Shown: positions 1 through 8,977, counted from the stretch's first letter. The stretch is DNA of 52,577 bases from Gammaproteobacteria bacterium (GCA_031291255.1 JARLJN010000009.1:1-52577); one strand, 5' to 3'. Made by a program: numbers and translations. The notes: a model not told the origin generated them from the letters alone.

Positions 1-13
1 AACATAACGTTAT

Positions 14-48
14 GTTGGGTTTCGTAAAAAGCACTCAACCCAACCTAC
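14..48. repeat. REP-B palindromic repeat, copy 1
   Basis: About 35 bp with GTTGGGTTT and AAACCCAAC-type arms around a short AT-rich centre, ending in CAACCTAC. Near-identical copies lie at 11141, 30004, 47095 and 47171. It sits just past the 3' end of the YheT-like gene. Confidence 0.8.
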
Positions 49-1030
49 AACCTACATATCTGGGTTTCATCATAATTGATTTTAAAAACTCTGGTATTCG
101 TTGCTCCAACCAATACTCAGGTGCCCATGGAAATTTCCCCATGATAAATCCTACATGTCCGCCTTTTTCCGTGGCTTCTAATGTAACCGAAGAAGACAAT
201 TCATGCGCTTCAGGAATAACATGAGCATACATAAAGGGATCATCTTTAGATTGTAATAATAAAGTTGGCACGCGTATAGATTTAACATATTGCCTGCTGC
301 TAGAACGCGCATAATAATCTTCAGCACTTAAAAAACCATGCAAGGGCGCTGTGACTTGATCATCGAAATCTCGTATGCTTTTCGCTTTTCCTAATAATTC
401 TATTGCAATAGGGGAGTCTTTAAATTTAAATTTCTCTACAATTTTTTTATTTAAACATCTTAATAAATACTTATCGTAAACACGTGAAAAGCCTTGCTGC
501 AAACGTTGCACTGATTTTTGTAATTCAAATGGCGTTGAAACAGCAACCGCTGCTGTTAAAGGATTTTGATCTCCTGTTTCACCTAACCACTTCAATAATA
601 CATTGCCGCCCAACGAAAACCCCACTGCCATGATAGGCGTATTCGGCTCACGTTCTTTTAATTTATTTACGATAGTTGCAACATCTGTTGTTTCACCAGA
701 ATGATATGTGCGAGACAATCGATTGGGCTCATCACTGCATCCTCTAAAATGCATCACCACAGAACGCCAATGATGTTGTGTAAATATTTTTAATAACCCT
801 TGCGCATAAGAAGATTTTGCAGAGCCTTCCAATCCATGCAGAATTAAAACTATAGGACCTTCATTTCCACCCGCCCATGCTAAATCAATAAAATCACCAT
901 CAGGCAATTCTATGCGTTCGTGTTTTGTTTTAAGTAAGGGCTTATTTTTATTTTTGCAGAGAGTGGCCCACAAGGTTTGACAATGTGGGCCAGGCAGCCA
1001 CCATGCTGGTTTAAATGCGCTGTTACTCAT
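35..1030 (-). CDS. YheT-like alpha/beta-fold hydrolase
   Basis: About 331 residues. This looks like the COG0429/YheT group of alpha/beta hydrolases, cytosolic enzymes of poorly defined substrate, possibly esterases. Visible family features are the N-terminal [10 protein letters not shown] segment, the oxyanion-type LHGLEGS, the nucleophile elbow GFSLGG (Ser) and a late GGHVGF that supplies the catalytic His. An upstream ATG would lengthen the protein by 11 residues, but the ATG at 1030 overlaps the hemE stop in ATGAGTAA, the usual coupled arrangement, so I chose it. The gene is the second of a hemE operon and its last codons overlap a REP-B repeat. The family assignment is good; the substrate is unknown. 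Confidence 0.85.
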   Translation of the reverse strand: MSNSAFKPAWWLPGPHCQTLWATLCKNKNKPLLKTKHERIELPDGDFIDLAWAGGNEGPIVLILHGLEGSAKSSYAQGLLKIFTQHHWRSVVMHFRGCSDEPNRLSRTYHSGETTDVATIVNKLKEREPNTPIMAVGFSLGGNVLLKWLGETGDQNPLTAAVAVSTPFELQKSVQRLQQGFSRVYDKYLLRCLNKKIVEKFKFKDSPIAIELLGKAKSIRDFDDQVTAPLHGFLSAEDYYARSSSRQYVKSIRVPTLLLQSKDDPFMYAHVIPEAHELSSSVTLEATEKGGHVGFIMGKFPWAPEYWLEQRIPEFLKSIMMKPRYVGCRLG

Positions 1031-2087
1031 GATACATTTTGCTGCCCGCGTGCACAGCCTCAATCAAAGCAGCAACATGTTCTGGATTGATATCTGGCAA
1101 AATTCCGTGGCCTAAATTAAATATATGTCCTGATCCTGGTCCGTATGATTTTAAAATTCTAGCAGCTTCTACTTTAATTTCAGCGGGTGATTTATATAAA
1201 AATTGTGGATCCATATTACCTTGTAAAGCAACTTTATCGCCCACACGAGCGCGTGCTTCACCTATATCTATCATCCAATCAATGCCCAACGCATCAGCGC
1301 CAGACTCGGCCATTAACTCTAACCATTTATCTCCGCCTTTAGTAAATAAGATAACGGGAACAGTAGCTCCTTCATTTTCACGAACTAAATTCGCAATAAT
1401 TTGTTTGCAGTAACGCAAAGAAAATTCTTGATAATCAGGTGTAGATAAAATGCCGCCCCATGTATCGAAAATCATAACGGCTTGCACGCCAGCTTTGATT
1501 TGAGCATTCAAATGCGCAGCAACAGACTGAGCTAATGTATCTAATAACGTATGCAGTAATTGCGGATCTTCTTTCAGCATAGCTCTTATTGTAGGAAAGG
1601 CTTTATTCGATTTACCTTCTATCATGTATGTCGCAAGCGTCCAGGGGCTTCCACAAAAACCAATCAGGGGCACTTTTCCTGCCAATTCTTTTCGTATCAT
1701 ACGAACAGCATCTAATACATAGCGTAAACTGATTTCAGGATCAGGAATGCTTAACGCATTGACATCTGCCGCACGCCTAAGTGGTCTATCGAATACTGGG
1801 CCTTCACCTTCTATAAAATGCAATCCCAATCCCATGGCATCAGGAATCGTTAAAATATCAGAAAATAAAATCGCAGCATCGAGAGGGAAACGTGCCAAGG
1901 GTTGTAACGTGACCTCACAAGCGAGTTCTGGCGTTTGACAGAGCTTCATAAAGCTCCCTGCTTGCTCCCTCAGAGCGCGGTACTCAGGAAGGTACCTACC
2001 CGCCTGGCGCATAATCCAAATAGGAGTCGTCTCTACAGGCTGACGCATTAATGCTCGAATCAGCGTGTCATTGTGCAATTTTTTCAT
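1023..2087 (-). CDS. hemE: uroporphyrinogen decarboxylase
   Basis: HemE removes the four acetate carboxyl groups of uroporphyrinogen III to give coproporphyrinogen III, a cytosolic step of haem synthesis. The 354 residues match the usual length. The substrate-binding signature [12 protein letters not shown] lies near residue 25, the second conserved block [13 protein letters not shown] near residue 145, and a conserved NLGHGILP stretch near the C-terminus. The family normally works without cofactor using a conserved Asp (here in the ILFSDIL segment) and Tyr. It is followed by, and overlaps, the YheT-like hydrolase. In many gammaproteobacteria hemE is not beside aroK; here a lipoprotein gene on the other strand separates them. 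Confidence 0.97.
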   Translation of the reverse strand: MKKLHNDTLIRALMRQPVETTPIWIMRQAGRYLPEYRALREQAGSFMKLCQTPELACEVTLQPLARFPLDAAILFSDILTIPDAMGLGLHFIEGEGPVFDRPLRRAADVNALSIPDPEISLRYVLDAVRMIRKELAGKVPLIGFCGSPWTLATYMIEGKSNKAFPTIRAMLKEDPQLLHTLLDTLAQSVAAHLNAQIKAGVQAVMIFDTWGGILSTPDYQEFSLRYCKQIIANLVRENEGATVPVILFTKGGDKWLELMAESGADALGIDWMIDIGEARARVGDKVALQGNMDPQFLYKSPAEIKVEAARILKSYGPGSGHIFNLGHGILPDINPEHVAALIEAVHAGSKMYHE

Positions 2088-2204
2088 TCGGTTGATACCT
2101 TTATTATTCTATTTAAGCAAAACATTTTGCGGATGCTGCGCAATTATGCCATCACACTGAGTGAATATCCAAAAATGATCCAATTCATCTATAAAGAAGT
2201 CGCT

Positions 2205-2232
2205 TTGCACCTGGTTTTATTTGAGATAGTAT
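2205..2232 (+). promoter_or_regulatory. possible sigma70 promoter for the lipoprotein gene
   Basis: TTGCAC at 2205-2210 and TAGTAT at 2227-2232 with a 16-bp spacer, about 58 bp before the ATG. Matches are partial, so this is only a candidate. A small CAGGC-ATA-GCCTG hairpin follows in the presumed leader. Confidence 0.3.
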
Positions 2233-2289
2233 ATTTGTTTCTCAGGCATAGCCTGATAAATCCAATAATCTTAACAAAGGATATAAATT

Positions 2290-2886
2290 ATGCGCAAACA
2301 AATTGCTATTGCTACAATTTCAGGCCTTATGCTCTTAGCTATGACAGCATGCAGCCAAAATGAACCTGAGAAAAAAACGGAAGCGGAAGTGACACCTGCA
2401 CCTGTTCAAACTGCAGCAGCTCAACCAGCAGCACCTGCCGCAACTGATCAACCACAAATAGCTGACCCATCTACCACTACAGCACCAGCTGATGCTGAAG
2501 CAGGTCCTGAAGCTGCTGCACCTGATGCGGCTGCACCTGATGCTTCTGCTACGACTACCACAACAACGAGCACACCTGCTGTTGTCGCTCCTGACGCTGC
2601 TGCACCTGCTACGACGACAACAACAACTACACCTGCTGCTGCCGCTCCTAATGCTGCTGCACCTGCTACGACGACAACAACAACTACACCTGCTGCTGCC
2701 GCTCCTAATGCTGCTGCACCTGCTACGACGACAACAACGACTACACCTGCTGCTGCCGCTCCTAATGCTGCTGCACCTGCTACGACAACAACAACGACTA
2801 CACCTGCTGCTCCTGATGCTGCTGCACCTGATGCTGCTGCACCAGCTACCACGACAACGACTACGACCACACCTGCTGCACAATAA
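2290..2886 (+). CDS. Ala/Pro/Thr-rich repeat lipoprotein
   Basis: A 198-residue protein with a lipoprotein signal: basic MRKQ, a hydrophobic stretch and the lipobox LAMTAC, which puts the lipidated Cys at about residue 21. The rest has almost no conventional fold. It is made of Ala, Pro, Thr and a few Asp/Asn, with runs of six or seven Thr separated by P-A-A-A-A-P-N-A-A-A-P-A blocks, likely an extended disordered spacer at the cell surface or in the periplasm. Thr-rich tracts could be glycosylated, but nothing here shows it. RBS AAAGGATATAAATT precedes the ATG and a strong terminator follows. It lies convergent to aroK and divergent from hemE, so it is monocistronic. No family is recognised. 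Confidence 0.85.
   Translation: MRKQIAIATISGLMLLAMTACSQNEPEKKTEAEVTPAPVQTAAAQPAAPAATDQPQIADPSTTTAPADAEAGPEAAAPDAAAPDASATTTTTTSTPAVVAPDAAAPATTTTTTTPAAAAPNAAAPATTTTTTTPAAAAPNAAAPATTTTTTTPAAAAPNAAAPATTTTTTTPAAPDAAAPDAAAPATTTTTTTTPAAQ
2587..2811 (+). repeat. 57-bp in-frame tandem repeat (VNTR-like)
   Basis: Units of 57 bp (19 codons) begin at 2587, 2644, 2701 and 2758, the last slightly short. They differ by only a few substitutions. Each unit encodes A-P-(D/N)-A-A-A-P-A, a run of six or seven Thr and P-A-A-A. Copy number changes would keep the frame. Confidence 0.9.
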
Positions 2887-2906
2887 GTAGTATCTAATAA
2901 ATCAAA

Positions 2907-2932
2907 GGTGCGCAAATGCGCACCTTTTTTTT
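2907..2932 (+). terminator. Rho-independent terminator of the lipoprotein gene
   Basis: Perfect stem GGTGCGC-AAAT-GCGCACC followed by eight T, about 20 bp after the lipoprotein stop. The A-run before the stem could let it also act for aroK transcription from the other strand. Confidence 0.9.
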
Positions 2933-2950
2933 GTCTAACTTAATTGGGAC

Positions 2951-3478
2951 TTATTTGACCGAATTCAACCAAGCGAGTATGTCATCTGCAACAGCACGAA
3001 CTGAACGATTATCAGTGAGAACTTTAAAATCCGCTACGGCTTGATAATAGGGTGCGCGCTCAGCACGCAGCTTAACGAGAACCTCATCACGATTTTCGAC
3101 CTGCAACAGAGGTCGCCGACTATCATTTATCACTCGATTTTGTTGATAAGCTAACGAAACTTCTAAATAAATAATGCATCCGCGCGCAGCTAAAACCACA
3201 TTATTTTCAGGTGTCATGACGGTGCCGCCGCCGGTAGCAAGAATAATATGGGAACGTTTTGCCAAATCAGCAATCACTGCGGCTTCACGTTTACGAAAGC
3301 CTTCTTCGCCTTCTTTATCAAATATCCAACCCAGATCTACGCCTGTTCGTTTTTCGACTTCCTCATCGGAATCATAAAAATCCATATCCAAATGCTTAGC
3401 CAAATAGCGACCCACACTGCTTTTTCCGGCACCCATAGGGCCTACAAGAAAAATATTATTATTTTTAATTTTTACCAT
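2951..3478 (-). CDS. aroK: shikimate kinase
   Basis: Phosphorylates shikimate at O3 using ATP in the cytosolic shikimate pathway. The P-loop GPMGAGKSSVGR lies near residues 13-24, the shikimate-binding DSDEEVEKRTG follows, then GGG (GATGGGTV region) and the lid segment with DSRRPLL. The start at 3478 (MVKIKNNN) gives about 175 residues, matching the family; an upstream ATG at 3508 would add ten atypical residues. It ends the pil cluster, the usual pilMNOPQ-aroK order, but the expected aroB does not follow; the next gene is the convergent lipoprotein. Confidence 0.96.
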   Translation of the reverse strand: MVKIKNNNIFLVGPMGAGKSSVGRYLAKHLDMDFYDSDEEVEKRTGVDLGWIFDKEGEEGFRKREAAVIADLAKRSHIILATGGGTVMTPENNVVLAARGCIIYLEVSLAYQQNRVINDSRRPLLQVENRDEVLVKLRAERAPYYQAVADFKVLTDNRSVRAVADDILAWLNSVK

Positions 3479-3607
3479 AGCTGCTCGTATATTTAGTGAG
3501 TCATTCAACGAATATTAAGAGGGTTACGCTATAAATTGAAGTCACAATTCATAGCCGATTTTTTATAATGAATATAACAAGCTACGAGGCGCAATGCCAT
3601 CTCATTG

Positions 3608-4825
3608 TTATGAAATGATTTTTGGCGTAACAAAAATGAGAAGCTCACGTTTGTTTGCTTTGATATTTTGCTGTGTAAACAGCGCTCCCACAAGTGGAAT
3701 ATCACCTAAAAAAGGAATTCTACGTTCATCATGTTCATTATCCAACTCATATATCCCTCCTAGCACTATAGTTTGAGCATTATTAATTAACAAACTGGTA
3801 GCAATTTGTCGTGTTGTAATCGCGGGCACTCCTTGCACTATACGATTACTGGGTTTATCTTGATTCACTTTCAACTGCAATAACACTTTATTCCCAGGCA
3901 TAATTTGCGGAGTCACTTGCAAACTTAATACAGCTTTCTTAAACACTACACTAGTAGCACCACTACTCGTTGATTCTTGATAAGGGATTTCTTCACCTGA
4001 TTCAATCAACGCAGGCTGTTGATTAGAAGTAAACAAACTAGGACTGGAAATTAATTTCCCGTGGCCTTCATTTTCAAGTGCTGACAATGCAACATCCAGC
4101 ACATTAGAGTTAGCTAATGTCGCTACGGCTAAACTAAATTGCGGCCCGTGCACTATAGAAGTTGAGACATTAGGATGCTCAGACGCATCATGCACCAAAT
4201 AACTTATCCCTAACTCACGTTCGTAATCACTATCTACACTAGCAAGGCGTGCTTCGATTAATACTTGTTTTACCGGCACATCCAATTTCTTAATCAGTGC
4301 TATAACATGATTAAGATTCACTGGAAGATCTTCAATTGACACCGTATTCGTACGTGTATCAACTTGTACATGACCTCGTTTTGAAAGTAGAGAAAGATTT
4401 GCATCCTGAATTAGCCGCCCTATATCTTGGGCTTTCGCATAACGCACTTGCCATACGCGCGTACTTAATGAAGCTGCTTCATCTAACACAGCTTGAAATT
4501 GTAATTCTTCTATCTTGCGTTTATGCAATTCCTCAATAGGCGCAATATACCAAACACCTCCCATCACACGTTTAGATAATCCTTGTGATGCCAACAATAA
4601 ATTCAGCGTCTGATCTACTGAAGCATTCACTAAATGCAAAGACACTAAGCCATTTACATTAGGACTAATCACAAAATTTCTACCCGAGAATTTTGCAATC
4701 ACTTGCAAAACATCTGTAACATTTATATTTTTAAAATCTAACGTGATAGGTTCCGCATGAGAGCACGCAGCATCTGTTTGAAAAAATAAAATTAAAAATA
4801 AGAAAATAGCTTTTAAAAAGGTCAT
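3608..4825 (-). CDS. pilQ: short PilQ/HofQ-type secretin
   Basis: An outer-membrane secretin of the type IV pilus/competence family that forms the pore for a pilus or for DNA uptake. It begins with a signal peptide, followed by an STN/N0-like domain (LDFKNINVTDVLQVIA), an N1 domain (VRYAKAQDI to IKKLDVPVKQVLIEARL) and the C-terminal secretin domain with VPAITTRQI, ILGGIYELD-like and IPFLGDIPLVGALF signatures. At 405 residues it is much shorter than many PilQ proteins because the N-terminal AMIN repeats are absent, resembling Haemophilus ComE/HofQ. It lies five bases after the PilN/PilP-like gene and before aroK. The secretin call is secure; pilus versus competence role is open. Confidence 0.93.
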   Translation of the reverse strand: MTFLKAIFLFLILFFQTDAACSHAEPITLDFKNINVTDVLQVIAKFSGRNFVISPNVNGLVSLHLVNASVDQTLNLLLASQGLSKRVMGGVWYIAPIEELHKRKIEELQFQAVLDEAASLSTRVWQVRYAKAQDIGRLIQDANLSLLSKRGHVQVDTRTNTVSIEDLPVNLNHVIALIKKLDVPVKQVLIEARLASVDSDYERELGISYLVHDASEHPNVSTSIVHGPQFSLAVATLANSNVLDVALSALENEGHGKLISSPSLFTSNQQPALIESGEEIPYQESTSSGATSVVFKKAVLSLQVTPQIMPGNKVLLQLKVNQDKPSNRIVQGVPAITTRQIATSLLINNAQTIVLGGIYELDNEHDERRIPFLGDIPLVGALFTQQNIKANKRELLIFVTPKIIS

Positions 4826-4830
4826 AATTA

Positions 4831-5238
4831 TTACCCGTCAGATTTAGTCACAACATAGTGTTGTTTTTCACTATCTGATAACACTATTTTATTTTCATCA
4901 ATACTAATCACACTGAGATCATCCTCCGGAATCACCATACCCACTTGCACATCTTGCGCTGCTTCTTGTGCTAATGTAATAATTCCCCATATTTTATTTT
5001 GTTGATGTATATACCCCACATATTTTAGATTCTTTATTGCAGAGTGTGTTGCATGCATAGGCATAGAATATGTTTGATGCGTAATGACTTTCTGATTAGA
5101 AATAGAAAACTTCCATTGCTTAATTAACATAGCAGATGCTAATACAAATACGACAATCACAGAAAAAAAAATGACATAATTTTTTTTGATTTGCTGAGCT
5201 TTCATTTTTCGCCAAGGCAATAAATTAATTTCTATCAT
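4831..5238 (-). CDS. PilN/PilP-like hybrid pilus assembly protein
   Basis: 135 residues. The N-terminus (INLLPWRKMK followed by one membrane helix, residues about 20-42) is the PilN signature: a cytoplasmic motif that binds PilM, then an inner-membrane helix. The usual PilN coiled coil and ferredoxin-like fold do not follow. Instead, residues about 70-130 read LKYVGYIHQQNKIWGIITL, then VGMVIPEDDLSVISIDENKIVLSD, which resembles the PilP homology domain that contacts the secretin (LK-VG, V--G--I, I----I-L). It overlaps pilM by ATGA and sits five bases before the secretin gene, where pilN, pilO and pilP normally lie. The PilN part is well supported; the PilP part is my reading of a short pattern. 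Confidence 0.7.
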   Translation of the reverse strand: MIEINLLPWRKMKAQQIKKNYVIFFSVIVVFVLASAMLIKQWKFSISNQKVITHQTYSMPMHATHSAIKNLKYVGYIHQQNKIWGIITLAQEAAQDVQVGMVIPEDDLSVISIDENKIVLSDSEKQHYVVTKSDG

Positions 5239-6137
5239 CCTTTTATACTCCGCATTGCCAATCCTAAACTGGTACTAAAACGAGATGTTAGACCATTTAA
5301 TTTTTCATCCGCCAAGTAAACAGATTTTTCTAAAGCTAAAAAAGGGTTCACTAAAATCATATTCATCCCCAATTCATCCGCCAGAGTTGATGAGACCAAA
5401 TGAAATCCATTGGTTAAATAAATTGTTTTAAGTTGAAAATGTTCATACGTCGTTAAACAAATTTGAATAGCACGCTTAATATGAGACACCATCAATTCTA
5501 TTTCCATTCTTCCCAAATACTGTTTAAACAGGATTTCTTTATTTTTAAAAATGAGCAACTGCGTACCGGTCGTTTCCACATCTAAAATAATTGCTGCAGC
5601 TTCAATATGTTCTTGCTGAGAAAAAATGACTGAACGCATCAAAGCAAAACAATCAACATCTACAATTTTTGTTTTCAAACCCGCTTCGTTACTGACAGCA
5701 ACGTAAGTATTCAGTTGTTCTAACCTGGAAGCTACCAACAACACTTCATTTTGTTTATCTGAATTTATTTTTGCAAAATCAAAACAAAGATCTTCCGTTA
5801 TGCCAGGAAGATATTCTTTTAGTTTTAATTCTATTTCTTGAAAAGGGTTCACGGCTCTCTCTGACAAAAAAATATTTTTCATAATCACACTCATAGCTGG
5901 AAGAGAAATGACAGTAAGGCAATGTTTAGTTTTAGTGATTTCAACTAAATTTTTTATAGCCATATAAACCGTTTCAATCTGTTTTATTTTTCCATCTTGA
6001 ATGGCATCAAAAGGCAAAGGTATATAGGCAACATTTGCTACATAAAAACTTTTTCGATTCTTCTTCAAATGCAACAATCGTATTTCATCAACGTGTATCT
6101 CTAATCCCACAATTGAACGAGAAAAATAAGGCAGCAT
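5235..6137 (-). CDS. pilM: PilM-like pilus assembly ATPase-fold protein
   Basis: A cytoplasmic actin-like protein that binds the N-terminal peptide of PilN and links the pilus inner-membrane platform. The opening SIVGLEIHVDEIRLLHL is the PilM beginning (VGLDI---SVK), and VILDVETTGTQLLIFKN in the middle is the second phosphate-binding strand pair. At 300 residues it is somewhat shorter than typical PilM (about 350). RBS CAGGAGATTTT precedes the ATG. It is the first gene of the minus-strand pil-aroK operon, divergent from mrcA as in many gammaproteobacteria. Confidence 0.85.
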   Translation of the reverse strand: MLPYFSRSIVGLEIHVDEIRLLHLKKNRKSFYVANVAYIPLPFDAIQDGKIKQIETVYMAIKNLVEITKTKHCLTVISLPAMSVIMKNIFLSERAVNPFQEIELKLKEYLPGITEDLCFDFAKINSDKQNEVLLVASRLEQLNTYVAVSNEAGLKTKIVDVDCFALMRSVIFSQQEHIEAAAIILDVETTGTQLLIFKNKEILFKQYLGRMEIELMVSHIKRAIQICLTTYEHFQLKTIYLTNGFHLVSSTLADELGMNMILVNPFLALEKSVYLADEKLNGLTSRFSTSLGLAMRSIKG

Positions 6138-6197
6138 AAAATCTCCTGTAAAAAATGATAATTAAAATAACTCGCTAGGGAGGGGGTTCTATAGGAT

Positions 6198-6276
6198 GTA
6201 GCCCGGATTGAGCGCAACGAAAATCCGGGATTTCGCACAAGGACCCTGGATTTTCGCAAAGCTCAATCCGGGCTAC
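6198..6276. repeat. REP-A palindromic repeat, full copy in pilM-mrcA gap
   Basis: Begins GTAGCCCGGATTGAGCG and ends with its inverse, GCTCAATCCGGGCTAC, with inner arms GAAAATCCGGG and CCTGGATTTTCGC. It is about 79 bp and lies in the 285-bp divergent region between pilM and mrcA, so it separates or overlaps their promoters. Confidence 0.9.
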
Positions 6277-6422
6277 GAAGAATTGATAGAAAAAGTAGGC
6301 ACTAAAGAAAGGATGTAGTACAATTGTTGATCTTTTGAAAATTGGCTTAATATAGTGGCTATTTTTATAGTAAAATTCAAGCTAATTTATTGTCTCTCTA
6401 ACCAGGCTAATACGATATCCCT

Positions 6423-8891
6423 ATGCTAAAGACCATTATCAAGTTGTTGAAAAAATTATTTGTTTTCAGTTTTATTGTCATTGTTCTTGCCATGGCAGGC
6501 GTACTGTATTACATCAAATTTGAATTGCCTGACATAGAGGCTCTCAACACCGTTCAATTACAAGTTCCTCTGCAAATTTTCACAAAAGACGGCAAGTTAA
6601 TGGCTGAATATGGCGAAAAACGCCGCATCCCTATTCCTTATGACCAGATTCCTAAACCGCTTATTGATGCCGTACTTGCCACAGAAGATCAACGCTATTT
6701 CCAACATCCAGGCATAGATATACCTGGGCTGATGCGTGCAACGGTAAAATTAGTCTTAACTGGTCGCAAAGAAGAAGGCGGCAGCACCATCACCATGCAG
6801 GTGGCCCGCAGTTTTTATCTTTCACGTCACAAAACATTCGGACGTAAATTACGTGAAATTTTATTAGCGCTTAAAATTGACAACCATCTCACTAAACAAA
6901 AAATTCTAGAACTGTACCTCAATAAAATATTTTTAGGCAGCCGAGCGTATGGTGTTGCAGCAGCTGCTGAAATTTATTACGGAAAACCGCTTAATCAACT
7001 CAGCCTTGCTCAATACGCTATGTTGGCAGGCTTGCCTAAAGCACCGTCTGCATTAAATCCGTTAGCCAACCCTGAAGCGGCCAGAAAACGTCGTGACCAT
7101 GTATTAAACCGCATGTTAGAGCTGCATTACATTGATGAAAAATCCTATAAACAAGCTGTTAAAGCACCTCTTTATGCAAGCTATCATGATTTACAAACTC
7201 AAATTAAAGCATCCTATGCTGCTGAGTTAGTGAGACAGCAACTCGAAGAAATGTATGGCGATGTCATTTACACTGACGGTTTTAATGTTTACACCACCAT
7301 AGACAGCCACTTACAAAATGTCGCTAACGATGCAGTGCACGATAATTTATTAGATTACGATCAACGTCATGGTTACCGCGGTCCAGAAAAAAATCTAGGC
7401 ACACCTGATCTCAATCAAATGATGGAGTGGCAAAAAATATTACGTGCCACACCCTTTATTAACAACCTTGAACCTGCAGCTGTCGTTGAGGTATCTGACA
7501 AATCCGTCATGGCCTTACGCAGCAACGGCTCTATGATTACGATTCCATGGCAAGGATTATCTTGGGCACGTAAACAAATCAATGCTGACTATTTAGGCGG
7601 CTTGCCTAAAACCGCCTCAGACATACTGAAGCTAGGCGACCTCATACGTGTGATGCCTACACACAATGGCTGGCGCTTAACACAAATCCCTAAAGCTGAA
7701 GCAGGAATGATTGCGCTTAATCCTATGAATGGCGAAATTCTCGCATTGGTAGGCGGCTTTGATTATCAACATAGCAAATTCAATCGCATGGTCAACGCTC
7801 AACGTCAACCGGGCTCTAGCTTTAAACCTTTTATTTATTCTGCAGCGTTAGAGAAAGGCTACACACTAGCCACCGTCATTAATGACGCACCTATAGTCAT
7901 TGAAAATCCTAATGATAATAGTTTATGGCGTCCTCAAAATGACACGCATCGTTTCTACGGCCCTACTCGCTTACGCGATGCGTTAATTCATTCACGCAAC
8001 CTGGTATCTATCCGTTTACTCGGATTAGTCGGCACAAAATATGCTGTGAAGTTTGCACAACGATTTGGTTTTTCTTCTTCACAATTACCCGCTTCATTGT
8101 CATTAGCGTTAGGCACCGCAGCAGTATCACCACTAGACATGGCAAGTGGCTACGCTGTATTTGCAAATGGAGGGTTTAAAGTTGCACCTTACATAGTAGA
8201 CAACATACGTAATACACGCGGTGAAATTCTTTATCAAGCTAAGGCCTTAGCTGCATGCCCAACTTGCACGGATGCACCTATAGTTCCTATGCCGCTTCCA
8301 ACGCCTACCCCTGACAAACCCTCATTAGAGACTTATGCGCCTCGTGTTATCAGTGCTGAAAATGCTTATTTAATTACATCTGCACTGCATGATGTTATTC
8401 AATTTGGTACTGCAACCCAAGCACGCAGCTTACATCGTACAGACTTAGCGGGTAAGACGGGAACAACGAACAACCAAGTGGATGCGTGGTTTGTGGGCTA
8501 CAATCAAGATCTTGTTACACTCACTTGGATGGGCTTCGATCAGCCGCAATCATTGCATGAGTATGGCGCACAAGCCGCTTTACCTATGTGGATACAGTTC
8601 ATGCAGTCTGCGTTAAAAGACAAACCAGAACACATGCAAGAAAGACCTGCTGGCATCATCAACCTGCGCGTTGATCCTTTAACGGGTTCGCGTGCATCGG
8701 ATTCGGATCCTGCCGCGATTTCTGAACTTTTCATGCAAGATCATATACCGCATGAAGGCGGTGCAGTAAATGATGCACAGCCTGCAGATGAAGAAAATGA
8801 AAATACTGACACTGCTGCTGCACCTGACACTGCTGCTGCGCCTGAAACTGTTGCTACGCCTGACACTGCTGCTGCGCCTGAAGGTGAATAA
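6423..8891 (+). CDS. mrcA: penicillin-binding protein 1A
   Basis: A bifunctional peptidoglycan synthase: a glycosyltransferase that polymerises lipid II and a transpeptidase that cross-links. One N-terminal membrane anchor spans residues about 12-32. The GT51 domain shows EDQRYFQHPG (catalytic Glu at residue 88) and GGSTITMQ; the transpeptidase domain shows the SxxK motif SSFK (Ser at residue 465), SRN as the SxN motif and KTGTTN (Lys at 678). An OB-like insertion lies between the two domains, as in PBP1a. The 822-residue length fits. The last 40 or so residues form an acidic then Ala-Pro-Thr-rich tail of T-A-A-A-P units absent from most homologues. It is divergent from the pil operon, the usual context. 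Confidence 0.97.
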   Translation: MLKTIIKLLKKLFVFSFIVIVLAMAGVLYYIKFELPDIEALNTVQLQVPLQIFTKDGKLMAEYGEKRRIPIPYDQIPKPLIDAVLATEDQRYFQHPGIDIPGLMRATVKLVLTGRKEEGGSTITMQVARSFYLSRHKTFGRKLREILLALKIDNHLTKQKILELYLNKIFLGSRAYGVAAAAEIYYGKPLNQLSLAQYAMLAGLPKAPSALNPLANPEAARKRRDHVLNRMLELHYIDEKSYKQAVKAPLYASYHDLQTQIKASYAAELVRQQLEEMYGDVIYTDGFNVYTTIDSHLQNVANDAVHDNLLDYDQRHGYRGPEKNLGTPDLNQMMEWQKILRATPFINNLEPAAVVEVSDKSVMALRSNGSMITIPWQGLSWARKQINADYLGGLPKTASDILKLGDLIRVMPTHNGWRLTQIPKAEAGMIALNPMNGEILALVGGFDYQHSKFNRMVNAQRQPGSSFKPFIYSAALEKGYTLATVINDAPIVIENPNDNSLWRPQNDTHRFYGPTRLRDALIHSRNLVSIRLLGLVGTKYAVKFAQRFGFSSSQLPASLSLALGTAAVSPLDMASGYAVFANGGFKVAPYIVDNIRNTRGEILYQAKALAACPTCTDAPIVPMPLPTPTPDKPSLETYAPRVISAENAYLITSALHDVIQFGTATQARSLHRTDLAGKTGTTNNQVDAWFVGYNQDLVTLTWMGFDQPQSLHEYGAQAALPMWIQFMQSALKDKPEHMQERPAGIINLRVDPLTGSRASDSDPAAISELFMQDHIPHEGGAVNDAQPADEENENTDTAAAPDTAAAPETVATPDTAAAPEGE

Positions 8892-8915
8892 GGCAATAAC
8901 ACCATGGCTATCTCA

Positions 8916-8937
8916 CTTCTCCCGCAAGCGGGAGAAG
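8916..8937. repeat. REP-C palindrome downstream of mrcA
   Basis: CTTCTCCCGC-AA-GCGGGAGAAG, a perfect inverted repeat with a two-base loop, continuing GTGCCCGTAGGGCGGATGAGG. Related palindromes occur at 25075 and, partially, at 47249. No T-run follows, so it is not an ordinary terminator. Confidence 0.75.
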
Positions 8938-8977
8938 GTGCCCGTAGGGCGGATGAGGATTAGATATCAAGTCTTCA

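Noticed and set aside
2073..2363. 96-codon frame between hemE and the lipoprotein gene
   Set aside because: It overlaps the hemE start and the lipoprotein signal region on another frame, with no RBS or family features.
2335..2915. Long open frames on the minus strand (155 and 182 codons) and in another plus frame across the lipoprotein gene
   Set aside because: They are by-products of the Ala/Pro/Thr tandem repeats; their sequences are low-complexity Cys/Arg/Ser, Val or Leu runs, with no RBS or family match.
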